NCBI RefSeq assembly: GCF_000092865.1
Contig: NC_014151.1
Coordinates: 868,001 to 932,000, forward strand
Direction: 5' to 3'
DNA: 64,000 nt
Source of the DNA: Cellulomonas flavigena DSM 20109
Lineage (GTDB): Bacteria; Actinomycetota; Actinomycetes; Actinomycetales; Cellulomonadaceae
Below are positions 1-7,643 of this stretch, piece after piece. How positions within the stretch are numbered: the first letter of the stretch is position 1; each line of letters opens with the position of its first letter. Below the pieces are notes generated by a model, which did not search any database, was not told the DNA's origin, and saw nothing but the letters and a program-made list of their open reading frames with translations. The position numbers and the translations under genes were made by a program.

Positions 1-59
1 ACGGCGGCATGATCACCCAATCCGAACTGTCCGGGAAACCGGGTCGGGCTCCCGCGGGT

Positions 60-81
60 CTTGACCCCTGATGGTGGACAC
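60..81. repeat. IS terminal inverted repeat, left end
   Basis: It pairs with 1361-1382. Starting at the conventional TG/CA terminus it reads TGACCCC, four mismatched bases, then GGTGGACAC. Confidence 0.85.
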
Positions 82-91
82 GCGGGTGGTT

Positions 92-991
92 TCACGCGGC
101 GAGCGTCAGGTTAGCCGCGTGGTGGGCGTTCTCGTAGTCGGTGGGGCTGAGGTAGCCGCAGGTGGAGTGCCGCCGGCGGGTGTTGTAGCGGGTGATCCAG
201 GTGAACACCTCGTGGCGGGCGGTGGGCGAGTCGGGCCAGCCGTGCGCGCCGGCGAGGGTCTCGCGCTTGAGGGTGGCGTTGAAGGACTCGGCCATCGCGT
301 TGTCCGCCGAGGTGCCCACGGCGCCCATCGAGCGCGACACGCCCAGGCGGGTGCACAGCTGCGCGTAGACCTTGGCTCCGTACTGGGCTCCGTGGTCGGT
401 GTGCATCACGGCCCCGGCCAGGGTGCCGCGGGTCGCGGCGGCCGCGAGCAGCGCGTCGGTGACCAGGTCGGTGCGCATGTGGTCGGCGATGGACCAGCCG
501 ACCAGGCGCCGGGAGAAGCAGTCGATGACGGTGGCCAGGTAGAGGAACCCGTCGTCGCCGCAGGGCAGGTAGGTGATGTCCCCGACGTACTTGGCGTTCG
601 GCTCGCTCGCGGTGAAGTCCCGCTCGAGCAGGTCCGGCACCAACGCGGCGCCGGGGTCGGGCACCGTGGTGCGCACGCGTCGTCGCAGCCGGATCCCCGC
701 GATGCGGTGCTCGCGCATCACCCGGGCCACCCGCTTGTGGTTGACCCGCGCGTCGGGGGCGGCGCCGTCGTTGAGCTCGACGGTGATCCGCGGTGCCCCG
801 CACGCACGATCCTGCACGTGCACCGCGCGGATACGCGCGGCCAGCGCCTCGTCACCGGCCGCCCGCGCGGCGCGAGCCGGCGCGGCGGCCAGCCACTTGT
901 AGAACGAGGACCGGGCCACACACAGCACCTGACACAGCCGCTTCACCTCGAAGGTGTTGGAGTGCTCGGCGACGAACTGGAAGCGGCTCAC
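92..991 (-). CDS. IS3-family transposase OrfB (DDE integrase domain)
   Basis: Catalyses cut and strand transfer of the element. An N-terminal HTH_21-like segment (residues about 40-95) precedes an rve integrase core. The catalytic triad is visible as D138 (VGDITYLP), D199 (HTDHGAQY) and E235 (ESFNATLKRE), with 35 residues between the last two, exactly the DDE(35)E spacing. The 299-residue length is normal for OrfB. The GTG start overlaps the OrfA stop (GTGA), so translation is probably coupled. The A-rich slippery site used by many IS3 members to make an OrfAB fusion was not seen, so either coupling replaces it or the shift signal is atypical. Confidence 0.92.
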   Translation of the reverse strand: MSRFQFVAEHSNTFEVKRLCQVLCVARSSFYKWLAAAPARAARAAGDEALAARIRAVHVQDRACGAPRITVELNDGAAPDARVNHKRVARVMREHRIAGIRLRRRVRTTVPDPGAALVPDLLERDFTASEPNAKYVGDITYLPCGDDGFLYLATVIDCFSRRLVGWSIADHMRTDLVTDALLAAAATRGTLAGAVMHTDHGAQYGAKVYAQLCTRLGVSRSMGAVGTSADNAMAESFNATLKRETLAGAHGWPDSPTARHEVFTWITRYNTRRRHSTCGYLSPTDYENAHHAANLTLAA

Positions 992-1317
992 CAGTTCGTC
1001 TCCCCGGCGAAATGCTTCGCCGCCGCGCGCAGGATCTCCCGCTCGGTGGCCAGCTTGCGCCGTTCGTCCTCCAGCTCGACGACCCGCGACCGCAGCCGTG
1101 CCAGCTCCTGCTCGGGCGTCTCGTCCGGCGGCGCGGACCTACCGGCCGGGCGGGACTGCCCGCGGATCGGCACCCCCGCGGCCTTGATCCACGCCGAGAG
1201 CGTGGAGTCCATGATCCCCAGGTCCGCCGCGATCCCCGCGACCGTCGCGCTCGGCGTCGTCCGGTACAGCTCGACCGCGTCACGGCGGAACTCCGCCGGA
1301 TACGTCTTCCTTGCCAT
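988..1317 (-). CDS. IS3-family OrfA (HTH DNA-binding protein)
   Basis: A 109-residue HTH_Tnp_1 protein that binds the element's ends and regulates transposition. It opens MARKTYPAEFRRDAVEL and has a helix-turn-helix over about residues 20-45 (TVAGIAADLGIMDSTLSAW), followed by a heptad-like segment (LARLRSRVVELEDERRKLATE) suited to a leucine zipper for OrfA/OrfAB oligomers. The ATG at 1317 is preferred because an in-frame GTG at 1368 falls inside the terminal inverted repeat; that longer form would add 17 residues. The last four bases overlap the start of OrfB. Confidence 0.88.
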   Translation of the reverse strand: MARKTYPAEFRRDAVELYRTTPSATVAGIAADLGIMDSTLSAWIKAAGVPIRGQSRPAGRSAPPDETPEQELARLRSRVVELEDERRKLATEREILRAAAKHFAGETNW

Positions 1318-1360
1318 GAGCAGATCTTCTCGCTTCCTCCGGGCCAGGCCCGGGTTCAGC

Positions 1361-1382
1361 GTGTCCACCTCACGGGGTCAAG
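1361..1382. repeat. IS terminal inverted repeat, right end
   Basis: Reverse complement matches the left terminus (60-81) at 18 of 22 positions. It begins upstream of OrfA, where the transposase promoter should lie. Confidence 0.85.
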
Positions 1383-1461
1383 CCCCGCTCACCTACTGCT
1401 GGGCTGCCCCTTCCGTTAGGGGGTGAGCCGCAGAGATGAGTCGACCACCAGCGCGTGTCAG

Positions 1462-3351
1462 TCAGACCCCTGTGTGAGATGCAGTGGTGGGAGCGCCGGT
1501 TGACGTTGGTGGACCGGCCGGGGGCGGTGCTGGATAGGGATCGAGGTTCACTACAACCGGTGTTGATGTACTGAACGCTGGGCCGGCACACACGGCCTGG
1601 TACCTCTGGAGGCCCGAGACGGTCTCGCGAAACTGGCTGCCGAGCACGCCTTCCAGATACTCAAGGCTTGTCGCGTCGAGCGTTCGCAGCGCTATATAGC
1701 TCTCGCACTGGGAGAGTGCCGACTTACTGATCACTGCGGTGCGCTGCGACACGAGAATGAAGCTCAAGCCGAACTTTCTTGCCTGGAGAATGTAGCGGCA
1801 GCTTTGGGCTACGTAGCTCGATTCGTTGCGGTCGGCAACGAAGTTCCACTCCGGCAGGTAAGAGTGAGCCTCCTCGAGGAGGACAGTGCGCCGTAGTGGG
1901 TCCCCTACCGCGTATTCCGCTGCCGCTTGCGTCATCGCCATCTTGATGAACTCAGATACGCGCAGCGCGGGAACGCCCGCGGGTTCGTATACCCATGCCC
2001 CAGGAGTGGTGAGTCCCACCGCGTCGTTCCAGGCGGGCAGTCCAAAGCGCGCCCGGTACTCACCTGTCCCGTCAAGAGAAACGACGACCGATGCTGACGA
2101 CATGAGGTCAATGAGTCGCCGGGCAACCGTGCTCTTACCCATGCCTGACATGCCGAGGATCGCAAGGTGGTGGCCGCGCAGCTGTGCGACGGAGACTCCA
2201 AAGGGCAGTGCCGTTCCAGCGATGGTGCCGATTCGCTCAAATCCCGGAGCCAGCGGTCCGGTCACCTCATCCGCCGAGAGCACCGGAACATACGGCGCAG
2301 GAAGCGCGGTGCCGGGGGTTAGACCACCTGGACCCGCAGCACCCAGCAGCACCGCGGTCGCTCTCTCGGTAACCACGGATGAGGCGTCCCACATTTCCCT
2401 TGCCAGCTCGCGTGCCACTACCTGGTAGAGGTATCGCGCGCCGGAGGTCGCCTCCTCCCAGTAGACGGTGTCCCCCCGAACAAGGCCGCCGAACGGGCGG
2501 AGGCTGAGTACCCGGTCCGTAGAGCCCTCTGAGACAAACGCGACCGCCCGAGCAGGAGGGTGGGAGAGCGTCACTACCTCACATTGCTGACCACTGGAAT
2601 CGGCGACCTCGTGCCATGGTTCTTCCAAGGCGACCTGGATCCGGTTCCCGCCCTTGTGCGCCAAATTTCCGACTACGACCCCTCGTGAAGCCGTAACGCC
2701 ATGAACTTCAACGTAGGCGCCAGGGGTGTAACGCCTGTCGGTCGCGAGTAGCATCAGATTTGGCTCCACCGCGGTTTCAAAAATTGCGATGCCATCCGGC
2801 GCTGGCTGCGCCACGCCCACGAGCCGATACCAGTCTGGGGCGGCTACCAGAACCGCGGCGAGCGTGCCGCCAGCCAGTGTCATCGCGATCGTCGGTGCGC
2901 CAGACGCTGCCTGTCGTAATGCTTCGATCGTCACGGCTGATAGACCAAGCCAGAGAGGTCGTCCGAAACGGGTCGCGACCCACCGTGATCCGTCGCGTAG
3001 TCTCCCTGGCTGACTTGCGAGGGCGGTAAGGGCGGCGACGAAGACGGCACCGGCAAGGACGACGTGGCCGATCCAGAGCGGCTCGACGCCCGCCCGATCA
3101 GCAGTGAGGCCGGCCGCGAGGCCTGCGGCACCAAAGAGCATCGCCGCTTGCACACCGGTGTAGTACGGCTCGACAAGGGCGAGTGTGAGCGCGGTAGTCG
3201 CAGCGACCCAGAACCACCACTGGGCCAGTGGTTCGGAGGACACGTTCGAGGCAGCGACGAGCAGGATTGCGGTTGCAGCCAGCGCCTGGAAGACCCGGAC
3301 GCGCCGGATCCAGGCGGGTCGCTCGCTTGGGCGATCCGTTGAGCGAGGCAC
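1462..3351 (-). CDS. membrane-anchored HerA/DUF87-like hexameric ATPase
   Basis: 629 residues. Hydrophobic segments near residues 22-36, 45-60, 68-83 and 96-112, with a further weak one at 150-172, suggest a membrane anchor. A HAS-barrel-like region follows (about 195-260), then a FtsK/HerA ATPase core. Walker A is G400-MSGMGKST with K406; Walker B is VLLEEAH around E493/E494; the HerA signature SQCESYIALR lies at 548-557. The proline-rich tail is probably disordered. HerA proteins translocate DNA, usually with a nuclease partner, in end resection or in phage defence; none is visible here. The gene would be read leftward toward the IS, which may have cut off a downstream partner. GTG start follows GAGGGAG. 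DNA is visibly less GC-rich than its surroundings, suggesting transfer. Family firm, role unknown. Confidence 0.8.
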   Translation of the reverse strand: MPRSTDRPSERPAWIRRVRVFQALAATAILLVAASNVSSEPLAQWWFWVAATTALTLALVEPYYTGVQAAMLFGAAGLAAGLTADRAGVEPLWIGHVVLAGAVFVAALTALASQPGRLRDGSRWVATRFGRPLWLGLSAVTIEALRQAASGAPTIAMTLAGGTLAAVLVAAPDWYRLVGVAQPAPDGIAIFETAVEPNLMLLATDRRYTPGAYVEVHGVTASRGVVVGNLAHKGGNRIQVALEEPWHEVADSSGQQCEVVTLSHPPARAVAFVSEGSTDRVLSLRPFGGLVRGDTVYWEEATSGARYLYQVVARELAREMWDASSVVTERATAVLLGAAGPGGLTPGTALPAPYVPVLSADEVTGPLAPGFERIGTIAGTALPFGVSVAQLRGHHLAILGMSGMGKSTVARRLIDLMSSASVVVSLDGTGEYRARFGLPAWNDAVGLTTPGAWVYEPAGVPALRVSEFIKMAMTQAAAEYAVGDPLRRTVLLEEAHSYLPEWNFVADRNESSYVAQSCRYILQARKFGLSFILVSQRTAVISKSALSQCESYIALRTLDATSLEYLEGVLGSQFRETVSGLQRYQAVCAGPAFSTSTPVVVNLDPYPAPPPAGPPTSTGAPTTASHTGV

Positions 3352-3587
3352 CAGATCGACTCCCTCGGGTGAGCGCGTGTCATAGCTCTTCCGCGCAATC
3401 GTCTCGCATGCAGCCCGAGCGGCGTGCCATTTCGAGCCATAGCCCCCTCAATGTTCGCCGTTCCCCCTAGAGAGGCCGAGCTGCTGCACTCCGGCGTTCG
3501 AGGCGGTGCGGCACTCGTGTCCCCGCTCTCTCCGACTCGGTCAGCACAACAAGGCGTCGCCTCGTCCGGGCCGGCTTCGGGGGGAGG

Positions 3588-3609
3588 CGTGGTCAGCGCG
3601 TGGTCAGCG
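3588..3609 (+). repeat. two tandem 11-bp direct repeats (CGTGGTCAGCG), possible integrase arm sites
   Basis: Copies at 3588-3598 and 3599-3609 are identical, and a shorter GGTCAGC copy sits at 3539-3545. About 85 bp downstream is the tRNA 3' fragment. Short tandem repeats beside the core site are typical arm-type binding sites of tyrosine integrases; that role is inferred. The gene-free stretch 3352-3691 also holds a 6-bp inverted repeat (AACTAC/GTAGTT, 3637-3654) and no convincing gene. Confidence 0.5.
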
Positions 3610-3691
3610 AGAGCCCCGTAAGGGCGTCACCCGACGAACTACCCGCATGTAGTTCCGCAGGTCAGAGCGCTGCCCATAGTCCAAGATCGAA

Positions 3692-3733
3692 CTCCTAAAG
3701 CGGGTGTCGGCAGTTCGAATCTGCCCAGGCGCA
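3692..3733 (+). other. 3' half of tRNA-Arg(CCU): attachment-site remnant (attR-like)
   Basis: The sequence folds as the 3' half of a tRNA: anticodon loop CTCCTAA (CCT at 3694-3696), 3' anticodon stem AGCGG, 5-nt variable loop, T stem GGCAG, T loop TTCGAAT, T stem CTGCC, acceptor strand CAGGCGC and discriminator A. The 5' half is missing: the bases before 3692 cannot pair with AGCGG. Elements that integrate into the 3' end of a tRNA gene leave exactly such a copy at the distal end, so the intact tRNA-Arg should lie to the left, outside the window. It marks the switch from less GC-rich DNA to the core chromosome. Confidence 0.75.
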
Positions 3734-3855
3734 CAGAGTGGTGTTGCCGGTCAGCTCGTAGCGGAGCCGAACGGCGTCGATCGCGAGCTCGACGCGTGCG
3801 CATCGGTCGTCCGGCGTGGCTGACCGGCGACGGTGTGCACGTGCGGCCGCGCCGC

Positions 3856-4479
3856 TCAGTGTTCGCGCGCCCCCGCAAGGGACGCCCGGCACACCGCGAT
3901 GCGCACGCCGACGGCGATGTTGACCGCTCCGAGGACGATCGGAATCACACCGTTCCCGCCCCCGGGTGTCGCGGCCAGCACCGCGCCACCGACGAGCGGG
4001 ACGGCCCCGCACACGAGGTACGTCCACATCCGCCGGCGTGACGGCGGCAGTGCCATCGCCTCCCGGAGGTCGCGGAGCGTCGGCTCGGCGGGCTCGGTCG
4101 CGGGGACCGGGCCGCGCGGGGGTGGGGGGACGGACGGCCACGGGGACGCGAGCACGTCCGACGGGTCGGTCTCGTAGCCGGGGTCGATCGGTGTGCTCGG
4201 CAGGTGCTCGAACCAGTACCGGTCGACGACGTCACCGAGCTGCTCGACGGCCACGCCGCGGCTGTCCACGAGGACGACCTCGCGGTCCTCGTGGATCACG
4301 CGCTCGACCCCGGGGACGCCCCGCAGCATCGCGACGGTCCCCTCGACGAGGGCCTCGTACGGGTGCGCGGCGACGTCCGAGAAGCCGAGCTCGGTGCGCA
4401 GCCGACCGCCGGACAGGGCGGCCACGCGCTCGATCCAGTACACCGGCTCGTGGGCCAGCAGGCCCGGGAGTCTTTCCAC
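3856..4479 (-). CDS. hypothetical protein with two C-terminal membrane segments
   Basis: About 207 residues; not recognised. The first 110 residues are soluble (HEPVYWIERVAALSGGRLR, then VIHEDREVVLVDSRG), followed by a Pro-rich linker and two hydrophobic helices near residues 155-175 and 180-198. The GTG at 4479 is chosen because the protein reads as folded from there and GACGAGG lies just upstream; the open frame extends further but with biased arginine-rich composition. It is the first gene to the right of the putative attachment site, so it belongs to the core chromosome. Confidence 0.6.
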   Translation of the reverse strand: MERLPGLLAHEPVYWIERVAALSGGRLRTELGFSDVAAHPYEALVEGTVAMLRGVPGVERVIHEDREVVLVDSRGVAVEQLGDVVDRYWFEHLPSTPIDPGYETDPSDVLASPWPSVPPPPRGPVPATEPAEPTLRDLREAMALPPSRRRMWTYLVCGAVPLVGGAVLAATPGGGNGVIPIVLGAVNIAVGVRIAVCRASLAGAREH

Positions 4480-4622
4480 GTCCTCGTCATCGGCATGTCC
4501 CGCGGCATGCTGGAGTCCGTACGCGCGGGCGGAGCAGTCGGGGACACCGGCCCGGTTCCCGGCGGCGCCCGCCGTCGGTCTGCTTCCGCGCGCACGCTGA
4601 CGCGTCCGGCGGCCGCGGGCCG

Positions 4623-5462
4623 TCAGCCCCGCCGGAGCGCCGCGGCGGAGTCCGCGAGGAACGTCTCGAGGGTCCGGGCCGGGCGGCCGGTGAGGCGCTC
4701 GACGGTGTCGGTCACCGGTGCGAAGAAGCCGGCGTGCACGCGTTCGAACGTCCACAGCGTGAGGTCGCGCTCGAACCCGCCGAGGCCGTCGAGGGCCTCG
4801 TCGAGGTGGATCTCCCGGTGGGTCACGAGATGGCCGGCGGCCGTCGAGACGTGCTGCGCGACCTGCGGCAGCGTGAGCGACTCGGGGCCGGTGAGCTCGT
4901 GGACCTGCCCCTCGTGCCCGTCGTCGAGCAGTGCCCGCTCGGCCACCGCGGCGATGTCCCGCGCGTCGATCCACGCGATACTCGCCCCGCCGCTCGAGAA
5001 GGCGAGCTCGCCGTCCTCGACGAGCGGGCCGAGGTAGAAGCGCTCGTCCGTCAGCACCTGCATGAACCAGCCCGGGCGCAGGACGGTCCACGGTCGACCG
5101 CTGCGGCGCACGACCTGCTCGGTGCGCGCCGCCCAACCGCCGGGCCCCGAGGAGTCCGCCTGCCGCTCGGACAGCAGGACGACACGCGCCTGGGCCGGCA
5201 GCCCCGTGAGCAGCGCGCCGATCAGCTCGGGCGCGTCCGCGCGGTCCGGCCGCACGACGTACACCGCGTCGACGCCGTCCGTCGCGGCCGCCCACGTCGA
5301 CACGTCGTCCCACGAGAAGGCGGTGGGCTGCACGCCGTCGAGCGTCACCGTCGCCGGGTCGCTGCTGCCACCGAGCACCTCGACCCCCGGCCGGGCTGCG
5401 AGCAGCTGCGCCAGGGGGACGCCGGTCTTGCCGCGCACACCGGTCACCAGCACACGAGTCAT
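4623..5462 (-). CDS. NmrA-like NAD(P)-binding protein (atypical SDR)
   Basis: 279 residues beginning MTRVLVTGVRGKTG, a Rossmann nucleotide-binding loop of the TGxxGxxG type. The body follows the NmrA/ergot-alkaloid-reductase-like pattern (VVLLSERQAD, TVLRPGWFMQ, DARDIAAVA). Such proteins are NAD(P)H-dependent reductases or redox-sensing regulators; the classical Tyr-x3-Lys dyad is not evident, as usual for this group. ATG at 5462 is preceded by GGAGGAG. Substrate unknown. Confidence 0.8.
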   Translation of the reverse strand: MTRVLVTGVRGKTGVPLAQLLAARPGVEVLGGSSDPATVTLDGVQPTAFSWDDVSTWAAATDGVDAVYVVRPDRADAPELIGALLTGLPAQARVVLLSERQADSSGPGGWAARTEQVVRRSGRPWTVLRPGWFMQVLTDERFYLGPLVEDGELAFSSGGASIAWIDARDIAAVAERALLDDGHEGQVHELTGPESLTLPQVAQHVSTAAGHLVTHREIHLDEALDGLGGFERDLTLWTFERVHAGFFAPVTDTVERLTGRPARTLETFLADSAAALRRG

Positions 5463-5548
5463 GAGAGCTCCTCCCTCTTGGTCAACCGTCCTGTCCGGAC
5501 GCCTCGTCGGCGGGTGATGTCGACGTCGGCGCACACGTCGTCGACCCG

Positions 5549-5887
5549 TCAGTCCGTCGAGTCCTGCACCACGATCTCGCGCCCGAGTCGTTCCCGCTCT
5601 GCGGCATCACACCCCGGCGAGCCAGACGTGCAGGAGCCCGGTCGCGACGTCACCGTGACGACCGAACCGCGGGGCACGACGACGACCTCGTCACCGCACT
5701 CCGCGAGCGCAGCCAGGACGGTGTCGACGGCCACGGGGGCGCCACGTTCCATGGGGGAGACCGTCGGGCGTGACGAGCCGATGGCCTCCGCGAGCTCTGT
5801 CTGCGAGAGACCTACGTGTCCCCGGGTCGTGACCTGGAGTTGTCCACAGGCGGGGTGGACTGCGCTCGTGCGGTGTCCGGTTCGCAC
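5549..5887 (-). CDS. short XRE/HipB-like helix-turn-helix protein, possibly decayed
   Basis: The frame encodes a clear half of an XRE domain (GLSQTELAEAIGSSRPTVSPMERG) followed by AALAECGDEVVVVPRG, the beta-strand ending common in HipB-like antitoxins. The first helix expected before GLSQ is poorly formed and the only usable start is a GTG at 5887, lying 12 bp from the divergent lipoprotein start. No HipA-like partner is present. It may be a small regulator of its divergent neighbour or a remnant of an antitoxin gene. Confidence 0.4.
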   Translation of the reverse strand: MRTGHRTSAVHPACGQLQVTTRGHVGLSQTELAEAIGSSRPTVSPMERGAPVAVDTVLAALAECGDEVVVVPRGSVVTVTSRPGSCTSGSPGCDAAERERLGREIVVQDSTD

Positions 5888-5899
5888 TACGTTGTCCGC

Positions 5900-6505
5900 G
5901 TGTCCCAGGTGCGTGTGAAGCGGAGCCCGGTGGTCGTCGTGCTCGTCGGGGGTCTGCTGCTCGGCGGATGCGGGTTCGACGAGCCGGTCGACCCGGTGCC
6001 GTCGTCGACGCCGGCCGTCAGCGCGACTCCGGAGCCGTCGCCAACGCCCGACCTGACGAGGCGGCCGGAGCGGCCTGCCGCGATGGACGAGCCGACGACG
6101 GACGGGGCGATCGCGGCGGCGACGTACGTGCTCGAGCTCGTCGCGTACACGTTCGCCTCGGGTGACACAGGCCTGTGGCGGTCGATCACCGCATCGTCGT
6201 GCGAGCTCTGCGTGGGGTTGGCAAGCGATGTCGACGGGATGGTTGAGGTGGGGGACTCCAGCACCGGCGCCGCCTTCACCATCGAGCAGGCGCAGGCGCG
6301 GGAGATCGCCGAAGACCGCTGGTTCGGCGTGGACATGGTCGTCGTCCAGGACTCGTCCGAACGATTCGACTCCGGCGGAGCGGTGGTCGGTTCGGATCCA
6401 GGCGGGCGCTACTCCGCAGTCTTCGCGCTGAGCTGGGACGGTGGCTGGCGAGTCGAGGAGATGGGATTCGAGGAGATTCCGGCCGAGACCTCGGCGGAGA
6501 GCTGA
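5900..6505 (+). CDS. secreted lipoprotein, DUF6318-like
   Basis: About 201 residues. A basic start (VRVKRS), a hydrophobic stretch and the lipobox LLLGGC give a lipid-anchored exported protein. The Pro/Thr/Ser-rich linker is followed by a compact domain (TDGAIAAATYVLELVAYTFASGDTG; a Cys pair in SSCELCVGL) that resembles the actinobacterial DUF6318 family, function unknown. GTG codons at 5900, 5909 and 5915 are all possible starts. Its stop lies 1 bp before the start of the PKD-domain gene, so the two form an operon, as is common for this family. Confidence 0.72.
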   Translation: MSQVRVKRSPVVVVLVGGLLLGGCGFDEPVDPVPSSTPAVSATPEPSPTPDLTRRPERPAAMDEPTTDGAIAAATYVLELVAYTFASGDTGLWRSITASSCELCVGLASDVDGMVEVGDSSTGAAFTIEQAQAREIAEDRWFGVDMVVVQDSSERFDSGGAVVGSDPGGRYSAVFALSWDGGWRVEEMGFEEIPAETSAES

Positions 6506-6506
6506 C

Positions 6507-7409
6507 GTGAGGTCGAGAGTCGCTGGTCTCGTCGTGATCGCCTCGCTGGCTCTGGTCGGCGCGGAGGCGGCCGCTGCGGACGACGGACAGTCGGTGGGCG
6601 GCGTTCGGGGCTTCACCGGGCTCGTGAACAGCAGGTCCCGGACTTTCGATCTCCAGAGCTGGTGGGGAGCGGCAGCGCCAGGCATCCCAGCCCGTCCCGC
6701 CGTGTCGAAGCCCCAGGAGCCGCAACCCGTCCCCACGTACCGAAACCGCCTGATCTGCTACTCCGACGGCCGGCCCGAGATGGCCCCGGCGGACGGCTGG
6801 TGCCAGTCGGGCGTCCCGCTGACGCCCCGCACGGACTGCGAGCAGCTCGCGGTGCTGCCGACGTGGCGGCAGTGGACGTACCCGGACGGGACGACCGGCG
6901 ACTGGGAGCTGCTCGACCAGGGCTCGTGCGAGCCCGTGCTGCCGGTGCTCACCGTCGAGGACTTCCGGTCCCTGCCGATCCCGGCGCCGGTGCTGCGGCT
7001 GCAACCGGACCGGGGTTGGGTGCTGGTCAACATCGAGACGATCGTGATGACCGACCCGACGCCTGTCGCGCTGCGCACCACGCTCGCGGGCTTCGGTGTG
7101 GACGTCGAGGCGGTGCCGACGCGGTACTCGTACGACTTCGGCGACGGTCACACCCTCGACACCCGCTCGCCGGGCGCACCCCACCCCGATCACGACACGT
7201 TCCACGAGTACGAGCAGCCAGGGACGTACGCGATCACGCTCACCACCGAGTGGTCCGGGCGTTACCGCGTCGACGGCGACCCGACCTGGCGGGACGTCAC
7301 CGGCACCGCCACGACCTCGGCGACGTCCCCGCCGTTCACCGCCGAGGAGCGCACCTCACGTCTCGTCGACAGTCTCTGCACCGACGTCCCGACACCCCCG
7401 GACTGCTGA
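6507..7409 (+). CDS. secreted PKD-domain protein
   Basis: 300 residues with a Sec signal peptide (VRSRVAGLVVIASLALVGAEAAA). The C-terminal half holds a PKD-like beta-sandwich: YSYDFGDGHT followed by FHEYEQPGTYAITLTTEW, the DFGDG and Y-x-x-PGTY marks of the fold, with a strand-connecting insertion. The N-terminal half contains several Cys (ICYSDGRPE, GWCQSGV, CEQLAV, GSCEPV), likely disulphides outside the cell. Co-transcribed with the preceding lipoprotein; a surface adhesion or scaffold role is inferred. Confidence 0.75.
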   Translation: MRSRVAGLVVIASLALVGAEAAAADDGQSVGGVRGFTGLVNSRSRTFDLQSWWGAAAPGIPARPAVSKPQEPQPVPTYRNRLICYSDGRPEMAPADGWCQSGVPLTPRTDCEQLAVLPTWRQWTYPDGTTGDWELLDQGSCEPVLPVLTVEDFRSLPIPAPVLRLQPDRGWVLVNIETIVMTDPTPVALRTTLAGFGVDVEAVPTRYSYDFGDGHTLDTRSPGAPHPDHDTFHEYEQPGTYAITLTTEWSGRYRVDGDPTWRDVTGTATTSATSPPFTAEERTSRLVDSLCTDVPTPPDC

Positions 7410-7443
7410 CTCGCGTCCACGCCGCGCCGTGACGGACGAGCGC

Positions 7444-7472
7444 TTGACGTCACCCGAACGGCTACCTAGCGT
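7444..7472 (+). promoter_or_regulatory. candidate sigma-70 promoter of the xylanase gene
   Basis: TTGACG at 7444-7449, a 17-bp spacer and TAGCGT at 7467-7472. The predicted start point near 7480 is about 160 nt upstream of the xylanase ATG and just before the palindrome at 7490. Confidence 0.55.
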
Positions 7473-7489
7473 GTCACCCACCTGAGTGC

Positions 7490-7503
7490 GTTTAGCGATA
7501 AAC
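7490..7503 (+). promoter_or_regulatory. LacI-type operator in the xylanase leader
   Basis: GTTTAGCGATAAAC pairs at six of seven positions around a central CG step, the usual form of LacI-family operators. It lies about 10 bp after the predicted transcription start, where a bound repressor would block transcription. It differs from the CGAAAC-type operators at the GH39 locus, so another LacI-family protein is expected to bind it. Confidence 0.55.
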
Positions 7504-7643
7504 ACGCACGAGCAGGACGTGGGTCTGCCGCGCCCGTCGGTCACCGTCGATCGGCCGGGCGTGGGCACTCGCGGTCATGCCGGCCAGATCGGGGGCTCCG
7601 CCGCGGCATGCGCTCCGGTGGCGTACCCGGAGAGGGAGTGAAC

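Larger units (their letters stand above)
60..1382 (-). mobile_element. IS3-family insertion sequence, complete
   Basis: A 1.32-kb element with two overlapping transposase frames on the minus strand, bounded by imperfect 22-bp terminal inverted repeats (60-81 and 1361-1382, 18 of 22 positions pairing; both ends carry TTGACCCC outside and GGTGGACAC inside). The DDE transposase and the small HTH protein ahead of it are the standard IS3 arrangement. Bases just outside the repeats do not form an obvious 3-4 bp target duplication, so an old insertion or a rearranged flank is possible. It lies 80 bp beyond the end of the HerA-like gene inside the putative integrated element. The reading frames look intact, so it may be mobile. 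Confidence 0.9.

Noticed and set aside
980..1000. Programmed -1 frameshift joining IS3 OrfA and OrfB
   Set aside because: No A6G-like slippery run is visible; the GTGA overlap supports coupled translation instead.
57..1385. Target-site duplication flanking the IS
   Set aside because: Bases outside the inverted repeats do not match at 3 or 4 bp on the two sides.
3639..3878. Minus-strand frame reading RFELPTPALGV near the attachment site
   Set aside because: It is the well-known false translation of a tRNA sequence read backwards; the DNA is the tRNA-Arg 3' fragment.
5549..5887. HipAB toxin-antitoxin locus
   Set aside because: Only a HipB-like half domain is present; there is no kinase-like HipA gene on either side.
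7490..7503. Control of the xylanase by the LacI-family protein at 20576-21622
   Set aside because: Its proposed operators (CGAAAC-N-GTTTCG type) differ from the xylanase palindrome, so no link is claimed.
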